Shown here one piece after another: positions 24,884 to 34,210 of a DNA stretch of 34,552 nt (positions are counted from its first letter, which is position 1; each line of letters starts with the position of its first letter). The stretch is from Staphylococcus simulans (lineage in GTDB: Bacteria > Bacillota > Bacilli > Staphylococcales > Staphylococcaceae): assembly GCF_003043455.1 (NCBI RefSeq), contig NZ_PZGG01000025.1, positions 1-34,552 on the forward strand, read 5' to 3'. Made by a program: the position numbers and the translations under genes. The notes below the pieces were generated by a model, which searched no databases, had not been told where the DNA came from, and was given only the letters and a program-made list of their open reading frames with translations.

Positions 24884-25604
24884 GACCCTTCGCCTCCTCT
24901 GCTTTTAAAAATACCTCTTCAATGCTTGAAGCATTAAACTGTTGTTTCAATTCATCTGGAGAACCCAGCGCAAAGATATGACCATCCACTAATAAACCCA
25001 CTTGGTCGCAACGTTCTGCTTCATCCATGACATGTGTTGTCATTAAAATCGTTTGACCTTGTTCAGCAAGTTGACGCAGTTCATGCCAGATTTTTTGACG
25101 AAGACTCGGATCAATACCAACAGTCGGTTCGTCTAAAATGAGTAAATCTGGTTTCCCTAATAAAGTAATAGCTAAGGACAAGCGTCGTTTCATACCTCCT
25201 GAAAATGTATGAACGATTTGTGATTGTTTATCTTCTAAATCTACCAGTTTCATGTAACGTTCAATATCGTCATTTAATTGTTTTCCGGATAATCCTTTTA
25301 AATTACCAAAGAATACCAAGTTCTCTTTCGCACTTAAGTTCTCATATAAAGCGAGTGTTTGCCCCATATAGCCGACATGGCTCAAGACTTTCCTATTTGG
25401 TATCGATTGTTCATAAATAGATGCCTCTCCTCCGTCTAACTGTTCCATACCTAGCCAACATTTGATGGCTGTTGTTTTGCCTGAACCACTTGGACCGATC
25501 AATCCCATAATTTGACCTTGGTGAAGTGTCAGTGAAATATCTTCCAGCACCGTTTGTTTATTAAAGGCTTTAGATGCATGTGTTAATTGTGCGACTGCTT
25601 TCAT
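24846..25604 (-). CDS. ABC transporter ATP-binding protein
   Basis: A 252-residue ATPase for the following permease. Walker A is GPSGSGKTT (37-45), the Q-loop lies in GYMGQTLALYEN, the signature is FSGGMKRRLS, and Walker B LLILDEP is followed by the switch His in MTTHVMDE. GAGGGGGAAG precedes the ATG. It is the first gene of a two-gene operon with a good promoter covered by a palindrome. No regulator gene is adjacent. Confidence 0.92.
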   Translation of the reverse strand: MKAVAQLTHASKAFNKQTVLEDISLTLHQGQIMGLIGPSGSGKTTAIKCWLGMEQLDGGEASIYEQSIPNRKVLSHVGYMGQTLALYENLSAKENLVFFGNLKGLSGKQLNDDIERYMKLVDLEDKQSQIVHTFSGGMKRRLSLAITLLGKPDLLILDEPTVGIDPSLRQKIWHELRQLAEQGQTILMTTHVMDEAERCDQVGLLVDGHIFALGSPDELKQQFNASSIEEVFLKAEEAKGHEVQGSIKTCHD

Positions 25605-25648
25605 AACTTCCCCCTCATTTCCTACCTCTGCATATTCGTATTACTTTC

Positions 25649-25681
25649 ATTATAAGCGATTATGTTCTATGAACAACATAA
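25649..25681 (-). promoter_or_regulatory. promoter and overlapping operator of the ABC exporter
   Basis: TTGTTC, a 16-nt spacer, then TATAAT on the minus strand. TTATGTT and AACATAA (25660-25666 and 25675-25681) form a 7-bp inverted repeat that overlaps the -35 and spacer, a typical repressor site. Confidence 0.6.
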
Positions 25682-25843
25682 CCCTCTTTAAAGCATATGC
25701 TTCGTACATTTTAAATATGACAATTTTATCAACTGTGCAGATACACCCGTTACATAGAGACTAGAAGCTAATCTCAAGGGTAAATATATTAATGTAGCTA
25801 TTTATATACAATTAAAACTTTTATTAGAGGAGGCTATTTCTTT

Positions 25844-27211
25844 ATGAAATATGTAATTGTCGGAACTTCTCATGCAGGTTATGCGGCAATCGAAACACTA
25901 TTAATTTCAGACCCAGAAGCAGAAATTGAAGTGTTTGAGAGTGCAGATAAACCTTCGTTCTTATCTTGTGGTATTCAAAGTTATTTAGAAGACGTTGCAC
26001 CTAGCTTAGATTCACTTCACTATGCAAGTGTAGAATCACTAGAAGAACGCGGAATCAAAGTACACGTGAATACTACAGTCACTGATTTAGATACTGAAAA
26101 TAAAACAGTTACAGTTCAAGATAAAGACAATAATGAATCTAAAGTTGATTATGATAAATTATTCCTAAGTCCAGGCGGCGTGCCAAACGCACCGCCAATT
26201 GACGGCATTAACGACTATAATAACGTATTATTCATGCGTGGTGCTGACTGGGCAGGTAAAATCAAAGAACGTATGAAATCTGCGAAAAAAGCAATAGTTG
26301 TCGGCGGTGGCTATATCGGTATCGAAGCTGCAGAAGCTTTCGTTAAAGCAGGTATCGATACAACAATTATGGATGACGGCGACCGCTTAATTAAAACGTA
26401 TCTTGATAAAGAATTCACAGATATTCTCGAAGAGAATACGAAAGAACATGGCTTGAAATTCAGAGGTAACGAGAATGTGAAAGCATTGAAAGCAGATGAC
26501 AATAATAACGTTACTGGTGTTGTGACAGACAACGGAGAATTTGAAGCCGATACAGTTATCTTTACTGTAGGTGTCAAACCTGCGACAGAATGGTTAGATG
26601 GCAAAGTGAAATTAGGTACTAAAGGTATTATTGAAATTAATGATCACCTTGAAACATCTGAAAAAGATGTTTACGCAAGTGGTGACGCAACAATGATTCC
26701 TTATGCGCCTATCGAAGAAGAACGTTATATCGCATTAGCGACAAACTCTCGTCGTCAAGGTTATGTCGCAGCACGCAACATGGCTAGCCATGACCTAAAA
26801 ATGCCTAGAGTTTCTGGTACATCTGGTTTATCATTATTTGATTATAAATTCGGTCAAACAGGTGTACATGAATCAGAAAAAGATAATTATGATGGTAATT
26901 TAGGTGCAACGTATATCGAAGTGCCTGTACGTCCTAAATTCAGACAAGACGATACAACTGTGCATCTGAAAATTATCTATGATGAAGATTCACACCGTAT
27001 CTTAGGTGGACAAATCATGAGTAAGGAAGACGTAGTAGAATCTATCAATACAATTTCAGTCGCAATCAATGCAGGCTGGAAATTAGAAGATTTAGCGTTA
27101 GTTGACTTCTTCTTCCAACCTAACTTCGATCGTCCATGGAACTATCTCAACGTCTTAGCACAACGTGCATTAGGCGACGATGTCTTCCCTAAAGACAATC
27201 AATTATTCTAA
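25844..27211 (+). CDS. nox: NADH oxidase (Nox type, CoA-disulfide reductase family)
   Basis: A 455-residue FAD/NAD(P)-dependent enzyme. The N-terminal strand leads into GTSHAGYAAIE, with His10 and the redox-active Cys42 (SFLSCGIQ), both conserved in Nox and NADH peroxidase. The NADH-binding loop VVGGGYIGIEAAEAF and the second FAD motif VYASGDATMI follow. Water-forming NADH oxidase is most likely from length and motifs; NADH peroxidase or CoA-disulfide reductase cannot be fully excluded. It would regenerate NAD+ when oxygen is present. The start uses AGGAGG about 10 nt upstream. It is monocistronic. Confidence 0.85.
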   Translation: MKYVIVGTSHAGYAAIETLLISDPEAEIEVFESADKPSFLSCGIQSYLEDVAPSLDSLHYASVESLEERGIKVHVNTTVTDLDTENKTVTVQDKDNNESKVDYDKLFLSPGGVPNAPPIDGINDYNNVLFMRGADWAGKIKERMKSAKKAIVVGGGYIGIEAAEAFVKAGIDTTIMDDGDRLIKTYLDKEFTDILEENTKEHGLKFRGNENVKALKADDNNNVTGVVTDNGEFEADTVIFTVGVKPATEWLDGKVKLGTKGIIEINDHLETSEKDVYASGDATMIPYAPIEEERYIALATNSRRQGYVAARNMASHDLKMPRVSGTSGLSLFDYKFGQTGVHESEKDNYDGNLGATYIEVPVRPKFRQDDTTVHLKIIYDEDSHRILGGQIMSKEDVVESINTISVAINAGWKLEDLALVDFFFQPNFDRPWNYLNVLAQRALGDDVFPKDNQLF

Positions 27212-27238
27212 TTCATTTAACTAGTAATCATACAAAGT

Positions 27239-27273
27239 GCGGGGCAGTGTCAAAAGGCACTGTCCCGCTTCTT
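27239..27273 (+). terminator. terminator of nox
   Basis: GCGGGGCAGTG and CACTGTCCCGC form an 11-bp stem with one G-U pair and a short T-rich tail. Confidence 0.88.
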
Positions 27274-27353
27274 ATGTATTTGCTTAACACATCAACTGCC
27301 TTTAGAATGAAAGTAAGCTTAAAAACATAGATAAGTAAGGAGGTTTGTCTAAT

Positions 27354-27611
27354 ATGTCTCCAGTTTTAATGTGGGTTTTATCTTTAATTTTCTTCGTGAC
27401 AGTTATTTTAATTCAAGGCTCTTTAATGAAACGTATTAAAAGTGACTGGAACTTAATTGTACCTGTAATTGCTGTACTCGTTATGACAGGTTTATTCATC
27501 GCAAACTATATCGTCGTTCCAATCTATATTCTATATGTATTAGTAACGGCGTTTCATGTTTATAGATATACACACGGCACTGTCAAAAACTTCAAAGGCT
27601 TTAAAGACTGA
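27354..27611 (+). CDS. small membrane protein, three predicted segments (1 of 3)
   Basis: An 85-residue integral membrane protein. Hydrophobic spans lie at about 3-22, 33-51 and 54-72, with a basic loop KRIKSDWN before the second and a basic C terminus. The start at 27354 follows TAAGGAGG by 10 nt; an in-frame TTG at 27345 is too near that site. A terminator separates it from the next small membrane gene, which has the same layout (span, polar loop, aliphatic-Pro span, span). No function is known to me. Confidence 0.7.
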   Translation: MSPVLMWVLSLIFFVTVILIQGSLMKRIKSDWNLIVPVIAVLVMTGLFIANYIVVPIYILYVLVTAFHVYRYTHGTVKNFKGFKD

Positions 27612-27618
27612 TTCCTAT

Positions 27619-27650
27619 GCATACCTAATTGATTTTAGGTATGTTTTTTA
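27619..27650 (+). terminator. terminator of small membrane gene 1
   Basis: CATACCTAA and TTAGGTATG make a perfect 9-bp stem with a TTTTTT tail. Confidence 0.92.
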
Positions 27651-27723
27651 TTGCCTTAACAGGCTCAATTAATATGATAAACTATAACCATAATCGATCA
27701 TATATTATAAAGAAGGTGCAAAG

Positions 27724-28011
27724 TTGTCTACTTTCCTAAGTACTATCAGTATCGTTATTCTGTATGTTGCCGCTCTATTTACACAGCACTACATACTGCG
27801 TCATACCAATAAGAAATATAAATTTGCCGTACCGATTGTATATTCAGTCATTTTGTTGGTGTTATTTTTAACCCATATCATTAACTTACCAACTTTTATT
27901 ATTTTCTTTATATTAGGCGCGGTTCAGCTATTCGGTCTTGAACAACAACTTAAACGACACGAGGAAAACAAACAGAAATATTCTGCAGCTAACCAAAAGA
28001 AAGAGGTGTAA
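27724..28011 (+). CDS. small membrane protein, three predicted segments (2 of 3)
   Basis: A 95-residue membrane protein starting with TTG, with AAGGTG 5 nt upstream. Spans lie at about 4-22, 34-52 and 55-72, followed by a charged 24-residue tail (KRHEENKQKYSAANQKKEV). The KKYKFAVPIVY stretch matches the position of NLIVPVI in gene 1 and KFIIPVL in gene 3. It is 6 nt from gene 3, so these two are co-transcribed. Function unknown. Confidence 0.65.
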   Translation: MSTFLSTISIVILYVAALFTQHYILRHTNKKYKFAVPIVYSVILLVLFLTHIINLPTFIIFFILGAVQLFGLEQQLKRHEENKQKYSAANQKKEV

Positions 28012-28017
28012 TAAAGC

Positions 28018-28275
28018 ATGTCGGCATTTTTAATGCATTGGATTGTACCGCTTGTTACGCTAATTGTTGCGCTTATTCTTCAAAAAGTAATTGCATCAAA
28101 AGCAAGTGGTAATGCTAAGTTTATAATCCCTGTTTTATTTTTCATTATAACCATTGGATATAATTTATTAGGTGTTACTTTATTAGCCAATACAATTATT
28201 TCCATTGTAGTTGGTGAATTCTTTATCGTACTGCAAGGTTTCAAATCAGATCGTACACATGATGAAACTGACTAA
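28018..28275 (+). CDS. small membrane protein, three predicted segments (3 of 3)
   Basis: An 85-residue membrane protein with spans at about 8-24, 35-52 and 55-74 and an acidic C terminus (SDRTHDETD). GAGGTG in the end of gene 2 serves its ATG. It has the same length and layout as its two upstream neighbours, so the three look like diverged tandem duplicates. Function unknown. Confidence 0.68.
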   Translation: MSAFLMHWIVPLVTLIVALILQKVIASKASGNAKFIIPVLFFIITIGYNLLGVTLLANTIISIVVGEFFIVLQGFKSDRTHDETD

Positions 28276-28278
28276 TAC

Positions 28279-28328
28279 AAAAGCGACATGCTTAACGAAA
28301 GATTTTGCTTTCTTAAACATGTCGCTTT
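28279..28328. terminator. bidirectional terminator
   Basis: AAAGCGACATG and CATGTCGCTTT form a perfect 11-bp stem with AT-rich flanks on both sides. It separates small membrane gene 3 from the convergent glycosyltransferase gene. Confidence 0.85.
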
Positions 28329-28331
28329 ATT

Positions 28332-29477
28332 TTATACATTCATTTGTTTAATTCTTTGTGCTTGTTTCTCTTTTTCTTTTAATTCACTTTCTTCTCGTTC
28401 GTGTAAATTTGTTTTGTATGAGACAGGTTGTTTTGGTTTTGCCATCGCATGATGCAAGGGTTCTATATTAGGATGAGTTTCTTGCTCATCAGATGTTGAT
28501 TCGAACTTCTCGGTTTTCTTCTTTTCTTGTGATTGTTCTTGTAAATTTGAATCTTGTTGAAGATATTTTGGACGGTTTTTCACTTCATAATAAATACGTC
28601 CGATATATTCACCAATAACACCCAAGGAAATCAACTGAATACTACCTAAGAATAGAACCGCAAAGATAGTAGTGAAATAACCTGGTGCATCGATACCATT
28701 AAAGACAATCATTAAGAAATTGATTAACAAGTATAATAAACTGATACCGAAAATACCCATACCAAAGTACATAATGGTGCGTAATGGTTTATTGTTAAAA
28801 GAAATAACACCGTCTACACCGTAATCTAACAATTTAAAGAATGACCATTTAGAGTCTCCTGCCATACGTTCTTGGTTTTCATATTCAATCGTTTCCGATT
28901 TATAACCTACCCAAGAGAATAGACCTTTAGAGAATCTTTGTGTTTCACCTAAATCCGCAAGTGTACGTACGACACGCTGACTTAATAAACGGAAGTCACC
29001 TACACCATCTTCAATTGGTACATCGACAAAACGATTGACTAGTTTATAATAACAGTGTGTCATAAACTTACGTGTTGCTTTTTCACCTTCACGATTACGT
29101 TTCGCAATCACTTGATCCGTACCATTTTCCAAATACTTCTCAATCATCTGTGGAATTAATTCAGGTGGATGTTGCAAATCACCATCTAAAATAATCACCG
29201 CATCTACATCTCTACTTTGATCCAATCCAGCATACATTGCAGCTTCTTTACCAAAGTTTCTACTGAATTCAATGTATTTTACGTGTGAATCTTTTAAAGC
29301 ATATTGCTTAACTAGTTGAATGGTTTGATCACTACTGCCATCATCTACAAAAAGCAAATCGTAATCATAACCTTGCAACATTGAGTCTGCTTCTAATACT
29401 TTTGTTAATTCTTTATATGTGTAATTGATAACATCTTCTTCATTGAAACATGGGATTAACATTCTCACTTTAACCAT
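28332..29477 (-). CDS. CsbB/GtrB-like family 2 glycosyltransferase with charged tail
   Basis: A 381-residue membrane glycosyltransferase that probably loads a sugar onto undecaprenyl phosphate for later transfer outside the cell. The GT2 domain has IPCFNEE near the start, FVDDGSSD, and the DXD motif LDGDLQHP (Asp98, Asp100). Two C-terminal membrane segments lie at about 233-258 and 266-290, as in the family. Beyond them, residues 309-381 form a Lys/Glu/Gln-rich tail that typical members, of about 310-330 residues, lack. GGAG is 8 nt before the ATG. In S. aureus CsbB works with YfhO in GlcNAc modification of lipoteichoic acid; no flippase or YfhO gene is adjacent here. Confidence 0.82.
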   Translation of the reverse strand: MVKVRMLIPCFNEEDVINYTYKELTKVLEADSMLQGYDYDLLFVDDGSSDQTIQLVKQYALKDSHVKYIEFSRNFGKEAAMYAGLDQSRDVDAVIILDGDLQHPPELIPQMIEKYLENGTDQVIAKRNREGEKATRKFMTHCYYKLVNRFVDVPIEDGVGDFRLLSQRVVRTLADLGETQRFSKGLFSWVGYKSETIEYENQERMAGDSKWSFFKLLDYGVDGVISFNNKPLRTIMYFGMGIFGISLLYLLINFLMIVFNGIDAPGYFTTIFAVLFLGSIQLISLGVIGEYIGRIYYEVKNRPKYLQQDSNLQEQSQEKKKTEKFESTSDEQETHPNIEPLHHAMAKPKQPVSYKTNLHEREESELKEKEKQAQRIKQMNV

Positions 29478-29540
29478 TTTATAGCTCCGTTCTATGTTTA
29501 AAATTACTGATTTAATAAAACAAAAGGTTAGTCTTTATAT

Positions 29541-29563
29541 ATACCCATTTTTATGGCCAGTCA
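29541..29563 (-). promoter_or_regulatory. possible SigB-type -10 of the glycosyltransferase
   Basis: A perfect GGGTAT (29541-29546 on the minus strand) lies 60 nt before the start codon. The -35 at 12-nt spacing is GTGACT, a poor match to GTTT. B. subtilis csbB is SigB-dependent, which makes the site worth noting. Confidence 0.3.
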
Positions 29564-29822
29564 CTTACTTCGTATAAAGTTCAAGTAAAGTTTGTCCTAG
29601 ATTATACATACTTCACGATATATACTCCAATAAAACCGGCCGTCTTTACAAAATCTAAATAATTCTTACACATTAATGATGTCTTATAACTCAATACATA
29701 GTCATTTATAATTATACAATGCGTTTTAAATATGGTCTACTACAACTATATATCCAACTTAACTCATTCATATTAAGTTTTCTTATTATTCATAACTCAG
29801 CAATCAATATTGCTACTGAAAA
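29564..29822. other. intergenic region without recognised genes
   Basis: AT-rich spacer between the glycosyltransferase and aldA units. No coding frame with a ribosome site and no further hairpin stood out on either strand. Confidence 0.5.
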
Positions 29823-29866
29823 AGAAAAACCGCCCATTCCAAGACACTGCTTGAAATGAACGGTTA
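29823..29866 (-). terminator. terminator of aldA
   Basis: AACCGTTCATTTCAAG and CTTGGAATGGGCGGTT pair over about 16 bp with wobble pairs, followed by a T-rich tail on the minus strand. Confidence 0.88.
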
Positions 29867-29909
29867 ATTTTAAAGTAGTTTATAATCCATTAAAGTTAAA
29901 CACTTTAAA

Positions 29910-31397
29910 TTAATATAAGCCTTTAGTTTGGTTGCTTGTATCAATATAAATGTTTTTAACTTGTTGATAGTTTTGGATAGCTGCTTTGTAAGTTTCACGG
30001 CCAATACCAGATTTTTTGTAGCCGCCGAATGGTGCGCCTTCTGGTACTTGGTTATAAGTGTTAACCCAGATACGGCCTGTTCTTACTTCACGTGCAACTT
30101 TCAATGCACGGTTAATGTTTTCAGAGAAAACGCCGCCTGCTAAACCGTATTCAGAATCATTTGCGATTTGAATTGCTTCGTCTTCATCTTTAACTTTGAT
30201 AACTGTTAAGACGGGACCGAAGATTTCTTCTTGTGCAAGTTTGTTTTTGTTATTTTCTACTGCAATAATTGTTGGTTCGTAGAAATAACCTTTAGATAGT
30301 TCTCCATCTGTTAAGCGATTACCGCCTACTAAGATTTCAGCGCCTGATTCTTTAGCATAATCTACATAGTTTTGGATTTTTTCTAATTGAGCTTCGCCTG
30401 TTTGTGAACCCATTTGAATATTTTCATCTAGTGGGTCACCTACTTTAATACGGCTGAATGCATCTTTTAAGCGATCCATTAATTTATCATAGATATCTTC
30501 TTGTACAAGTAAGCGTGAACCAGCACTGCAGACTTCACCTTGGTTGAATAAGATACCTAATTGGATACCTTCTACTGCAACATCTAAGTTTGCATCATCT
30601 AAAATGATGTTAGCTGATTTACCGCCAAGTTCTAACGTTGCAGGAACTAAGCGTTTTGCTGCAGCATCTGCAACTTGGTAACCTACTTCTGTTGAACCTG
30701 TGAATGATAATTTATCTACACTTTCGTGATTGAAGATTGCGTTACCTGATTCAGAACCTTTACCTGTTAAGATGTTTACAACACCGTTAGGTAATACCTC
30801 TTGGAAAATTTTAGCTAATTCAATTAAGCTGACTGGTGTAGATGATGATGGTTGAATGACTACTGTGTTACCAGCCGCAAGTGCTGGTGCTAATTTCCAA
30901 GCTGATAATAACATTGGGAAGTTCCATGCTACTACAGCACCTACAACACCGATTGGTTCATGACGTACAATACTCATGATATCTTCACTCATGTCATTAA
31001 CTGAACCTTCATCTGTATCGATTACACTTGCGAAGTATTCGTAGTGACGTGCTGATAATGGAATATCGATTGTGGATGTTTCACGAATCGGTTTACCATT
31101 GTTTAATGTTTCGATAACTGCGAAACGATCTTTTTGTTCTAATAATTTGTCACCAATTTCACGTAATAATTTTACGCGTTCTGCCTTAGGTGTTTTACTC
31201 CAGCTATCGAATGCTGCTTGTGCTGCTTGAACAGCTTTATCAACATCTTTTTCGCTTGCTTTAGCTACTTTAGTGATAACTTCACCTGTTGCTGGGTTTG
31301 AAACTTCGATTGTTTCTCCTGATTCGCTCGGTACAAACTCACCATTAATAAATAAATCATAACTGTCTTGGATATAGTCTCTTACATTTACACTCAT
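29910..31397 (-). CDS. aldA: NAD(P)-dependent aldehyde dehydrogenase AldA
   Basis: A 495-residue soluble aldehyde dehydrogenase very like staphylococcal AldA in recalled sequence. Asn159 (AWNFP), Glu256 (LELGGKSAN) and the nucleophile Cys290 (NQGEVCSAG) are present, as are FTGSTEVG and the [13 protein letters not shown] end motif. The usual lysine of the KP-E cofactor site is Gln182 (IQPSSSTP), which I recall also in S. aureus AldA; cofactor preference should not be guessed from it. It oxidises aldehydes to acids. AGGAGG precedes the ATG. It is monocistronic, with a cre-like site upstream. Confidence 0.92.
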   Translation of the reverse strand: MSVNVRDYIQDSYDLFINGEFVPSESGETIEVSNPATGEVITKVAKASEKDVDKAVQAAQAAFDSWSKTPKAERVKLLREIGDKLLEQKDRFAVIETLNNGKPIRETSTIDIPLSARHYEYFASVIDTDEGSVNDMSEDIMSIVRHEPIGVVGAVVAWNFPMLLSAWKLAPALAAGNTVVIQPSSSTPVSLIELAKIFQEVLPNGVVNILTGKGSESGNAIFNHESVDKLSFTGSTEVGYQVADAAAKRLVPATLELGGKSANIILDDANLDVAVEGIQLGILFNQGEVCSAGSRLLVQEDIYDKLMDRLKDAFSRIKVGDPLDENIQMGSQTGEAQLEKIQNYVDYAKESGAEILVGGNRLTDGELSKGYFYEPTIIAVENNKNKLAQEEIFGPVLTVIKVKDEDEAIQIANDSEYGLAGGVFSENINRALKVAREVRTGRIWVNTYNQVPEGAPFGGYKKSGIGRETYKAAIQNYQQVKNIYIDTSNQTKGLY

Positions 31398-31476
31398 GAT
31401 TAAAAGCCTCCTTTAAAGCTCGTTTATTTATTGCGCAAGGTTTATGAAAATCTTTGAAACCTTGTTAAAACCTATT

Positions 31477-31490
31477 GTAAAGCGTTTTCA
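31477..31490 (-). promoter_or_regulatory. cre-like site upstream of aldA
   Basis: TGAAAACGCTTTAC on the minus strand matches the cre consensus at 12 of 14 positions; the right arm ends AC instead of CA. About 80 bp before the aldA start. Confidence 0.4.
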
Positions 31491-31557
31491 GTTGTATATT
31501 GATTATCCCATAATTAAATAAGTTAGTCATACAATGTGCTTATAAATACATTTGAAT

Positions 31558-31590
31558 GAAAAAAGCCCTGCATCATGCAGAGCTTTTTAA
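31558..31590. terminator. terminator of the ketopantoate-reductase-like gene
   Basis: AAAAAGCTCTGCAT and ATGCAGGGCTTTTTT form a strong stem with T runs on both sides. Confidence 0.92.
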
Positions 31591-31599
31591 AGTCATTGA

Positions 31600-32541
31600 T
31601 TATGCTTTTACATGTGTCATTTCTAATTGATGTACTAAGTGTTTCAACATTGTATTGTTGGGTGTTGGGATACCAAATTCTTGACCGTATTCTTCAACTT
31701 GACCGTTTAGGTAATCAACTTCTGTTAAACGACCGCTATATAAGTCCTGATGCATTGAAGGATGATGTAAACCTTGTGTTTCAACGGGATAAGAACCTTC
31801 GATTTTATGCACGATTGTGTCAAAATCAACTTCAACACCTTTAGCAGCCGCTACTTCAACAATTTCGCGTATAATAGGTGTAATCATTTCACGTGAATTT
31901 TCGTATGCTGCAAAATCAACGATACGTTTATCTAAAATTGTACAAAGCGGATTAACTACACTATTAAGTGCTGCTTTTAACCAAACTGTTTGCATAATTT
32001 GATTACTAATTGTTGGATTTAAACCAGCATCTTCAAAGACTTGGTTAATCTCTCTCGTTCTTTCGCTTTCTTTACCATCTACACGTTGGAAGTCTACAGT
32101 ACCTACACCTTCAAGTAATAGTTTACCTGGTCCTCTTAAACCAGCTGTCCACATTGTAACAGCAAGATAGATTTGTTCTTCAGGTACGACTTGTTTAAAG
32201 CGTTCATCATGACCTAAACCATTCATCATCGTCAATACTGCAGTATCTTTAGTGATAGCCCCTTTATCTTTCAGTTTCTGCAACATTTCTACAGATTGCA
32301 TTGCTTTTGTAAGAATGATGACTAAATCATATTGATCATTCACTTCTTCAGGTGTAATCATTGTCGCATCTACTTGATAAGTCTCTGTTTCAGTATGAAT
32401 TTCAAATCCATGTTTTTGTACAGCCTCAACATGAGGTAACCAACTATCAATAAATGTAACGTCATAACCTGCTTTTTGAATTTGTGTGCCTACACGGCCG
32501 CCCATGGCGCCGGCACCAGCAACTGCAATTTTCATATTCAT
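31600..32541 (-). CDS. 2-dehydropantoate 2-reductase family protein
   Basis: A 313-residue NADPH-dependent reductase of the PanE/ApbA family. The Rossmann loop GAGAMGG is near residue 9; the LTKAMQS and LKAALNSVVNPL segments carry the lysine and asparagine expected at the active site of PanE. The classical reaction makes pantoate for coenzyme A, but the family also holds paralogues with other 2-oxo acids, and the panB-panC genes are not here. ATG at 32541 has AAGGAG 4 nt away; ATG at 32535 is 10 nt away and also possible. Monocistronic, between aldA and an amino-acid transporter. Confidence 0.85.
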   Translation of the reverse strand: MNMKIAVAGAGAMGGRVGTQIQKAGYDVTFIDSWLPHVEAVQKHGFEIHTETETYQVDATMITPEEVNDQYDLVIILTKAMQSVEMLQKLKDKGAITKDTAVLTMMNGLGHDERFKQVVPEEQIYLAVTMWTAGLRGPGKLLLEGVGTVDFQRVDGKESERTREINQVFEDAGLNPTISNQIMQTVWLKAALNSVVNPLCTILDKRIVDFAAYENSREMITPIIREIVEVAAAKGVEVDFDTIVHKIEGSYPVETQGLHHPSMHQDLYSGRLTEVDYLNGQVEEYGQEFGIPTPNNTMLKHLVHQLEMTHVKA

Positions 32542-32650
32542 CGTACTCCTTATGTTTGTATTGCGGCATATTATTACCGTATCTAAAGTTGTATCTGTTT
32601 ATATTATAACGCTTAAATCTATGATTTTTGAATATTGAGATAACTTATAT

Positions 32651-32682
32651 TTAAAAATTAGCCGGCAATTTTGCCGGCTAAT
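32651..32682 (-). terminator. terminator of the APC transporter gene
   Basis: ATTAGCCGGCAA and TTGCCGGCTAAT make a perfect 12-bp stem with TTTTT after it on the minus strand. Confidence 0.93.
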
Positions 32683-32700
32683 CATAATGATTGAGATTAT

Positions 32701-34029
32701 TTAGCTTCTTTTCTCTTCTTTTTTCTTCGTATAATAATAGATTGGAATACCTAATAAAGTAATGATTATACCAATTGATGCGAGTAATGTTTGAGTGAAT
32801 AATGTATTAATTAATACGAACACACCTGACACAATCGCAATTAATGGTACGATCGGATAAAGCGGTACTTTATAAGGACGTTCCATCTCTGGTTCTCTAC
32901 GTCTAAGAATCATTACTGCTACGAAAGCCATTGTGTAGAATGTCCAGATAACGAAGATCAACATGTTTGTGATCGTATCGAATGCACCTAAAGACATCAT
33001 AACGAAAGCAATAACGATTTGAACTAAACCACTTGCCCATGGTGCTTGTCCTGGTGTCAATTTCAAGAAGAAGTTCTTGAATGGTAAACCGCCACGTTCA
33101 GCCATTGCGTATGGTACACGCATACCTGTCATCATATAACCGTTTAAAGCACCATATACAGATACCATAATACCAATTGTGACAATTTTACCTCCGCCAT
33201 TACCAAAGATTTTAACAGAAGCTTCACTTGCAGCGTTCAAGTTACCACTGATTTCTGAAATTGGTAATGTCATTAAGAATACTGCGTTGATTAAAAGATA
33301 AACAACCATTACAGCACCTAAACCGATAGTGATTGCACCTGGTAAGTCACGTTTTGGATTCTTTAACTCACCAGCTATTGTACCAACATGCATCCAACCA
33401 TCGTATGCGAACATAGTCGCAAGTAAACCTGCACCTAAGGCTGTGAAGAAACCTTGTTGCTCACCTGATTGAATTGGGAATAGTGAGAATTCTACATTAC
33501 TAGGTGCAAAGAAGCCGACGGCTACAATTAAGATAATTGGAATCAGTTTAATTACTAATGTAATAGACTGAAGCATACCTCCTGCTTTAGATCCTAAGCA
33601 GTTGATGAAGTATACAGTTAGCGCAGTTATCAATGCAATCAACAAAATCCAATGTGCTTTAATATGGAATAAGTTAGTAAATTGTGTCGCAAAGACAATT
33701 GCTAAAGCAGCAACGTTTGCTGGGAAATAAATAAATGCTTGCGCCCATCCTGATAAGTAACCCCAGAAGTTACCGTAAGTATATTCAATATATTTAACAA
33801 GTCCGCCTGTCTCTGGAATTGCGGCGGCAAGTTCGGCTGCAGTCAATCCTGCACAGATTGTCACCAAGCCACCTAACAGCCATACCAACATTGCCATACT
33901 TGTAGAGCCCGTTACTTCTGCGACACTGGAAACTTTAAAGAATACGCCAGCGCCGATTACCGTTCCCATAACTATGGAAATGGCTGAGAAGAAACCTAAA
34001 TTACGTTTAAGCTCATTTTGATTACTCAT
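32701..34029 (-). CDS. APC-family amino-acid transporter (LAT/SteT-like)
   Basis: A 442-residue membrane transporter with about 12 segments. The N-terminal SIVMGTVIGAGVFFKVSSVA is the unwound TM1 of the family, and the AELAAAIPETGGLVKYIEYTYG and YDGWMHVGTIAGELKNP stretches place it near SteT-type Ser/Thr exchangers of the L-amino-acid transporter group. Substrates cannot be read from the sequence. The start follows GGAGG by 10 nt. It is monocistronic with a strong terminator and a cre-like site about 180 bp upstream. Confidence 0.85.
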   Translation of the reverse strand: MSNQNELKRNLGFFSAISIVMGTVIGAGVFFKVSSVAEVTGSTSMAMLVWLLGGLVTICAGLTAAELAAAIPETGGLVKYIEYTYGNFWGYLSGWAQAFIYFPANVAALAIVFATQFTNLFHIKAHWILLIALITALTVYFINCLGSKAGGMLQSITLVIKLIPIILIVAVGFFAPSNVEFSLFPIQSGEQQGFFTALGAGLLATMFAYDGWMHVGTIAGELKNPKRDLPGAITIGLGAVMVVYLLINAVFLMTLPISEISGNLNAASEASVKIFGNGGGKIVTIGIMVSVYGALNGYMMTGMRVPYAMAERGGLPFKNFFLKLTPGQAPWASGLVQIVIAFVMMSLGAFDTITNMLIFVIWTFYTMAFVAVMILRRREPEMERPYKVPLYPIVPLIAIVSGVFVLINTLFTQTLLASIGIIITLLGIPIYYYTKKKEEKRS

Positions 34030-34210
34030 TTCTATCTATCCTCCATTTACTCATGCGTGATAAGCAAGTAGAGAGACGCTATACATTATTAAAACAGTAT
34101 CATTCAATATCATTACAAAAATAAAAGACCATACCGCACAACATATACATGGATTTAAAAAAACATTGTATTTGTCATACTGTTCAGTCGCTTCTTTAAC
34201 TCTTTCTTAT

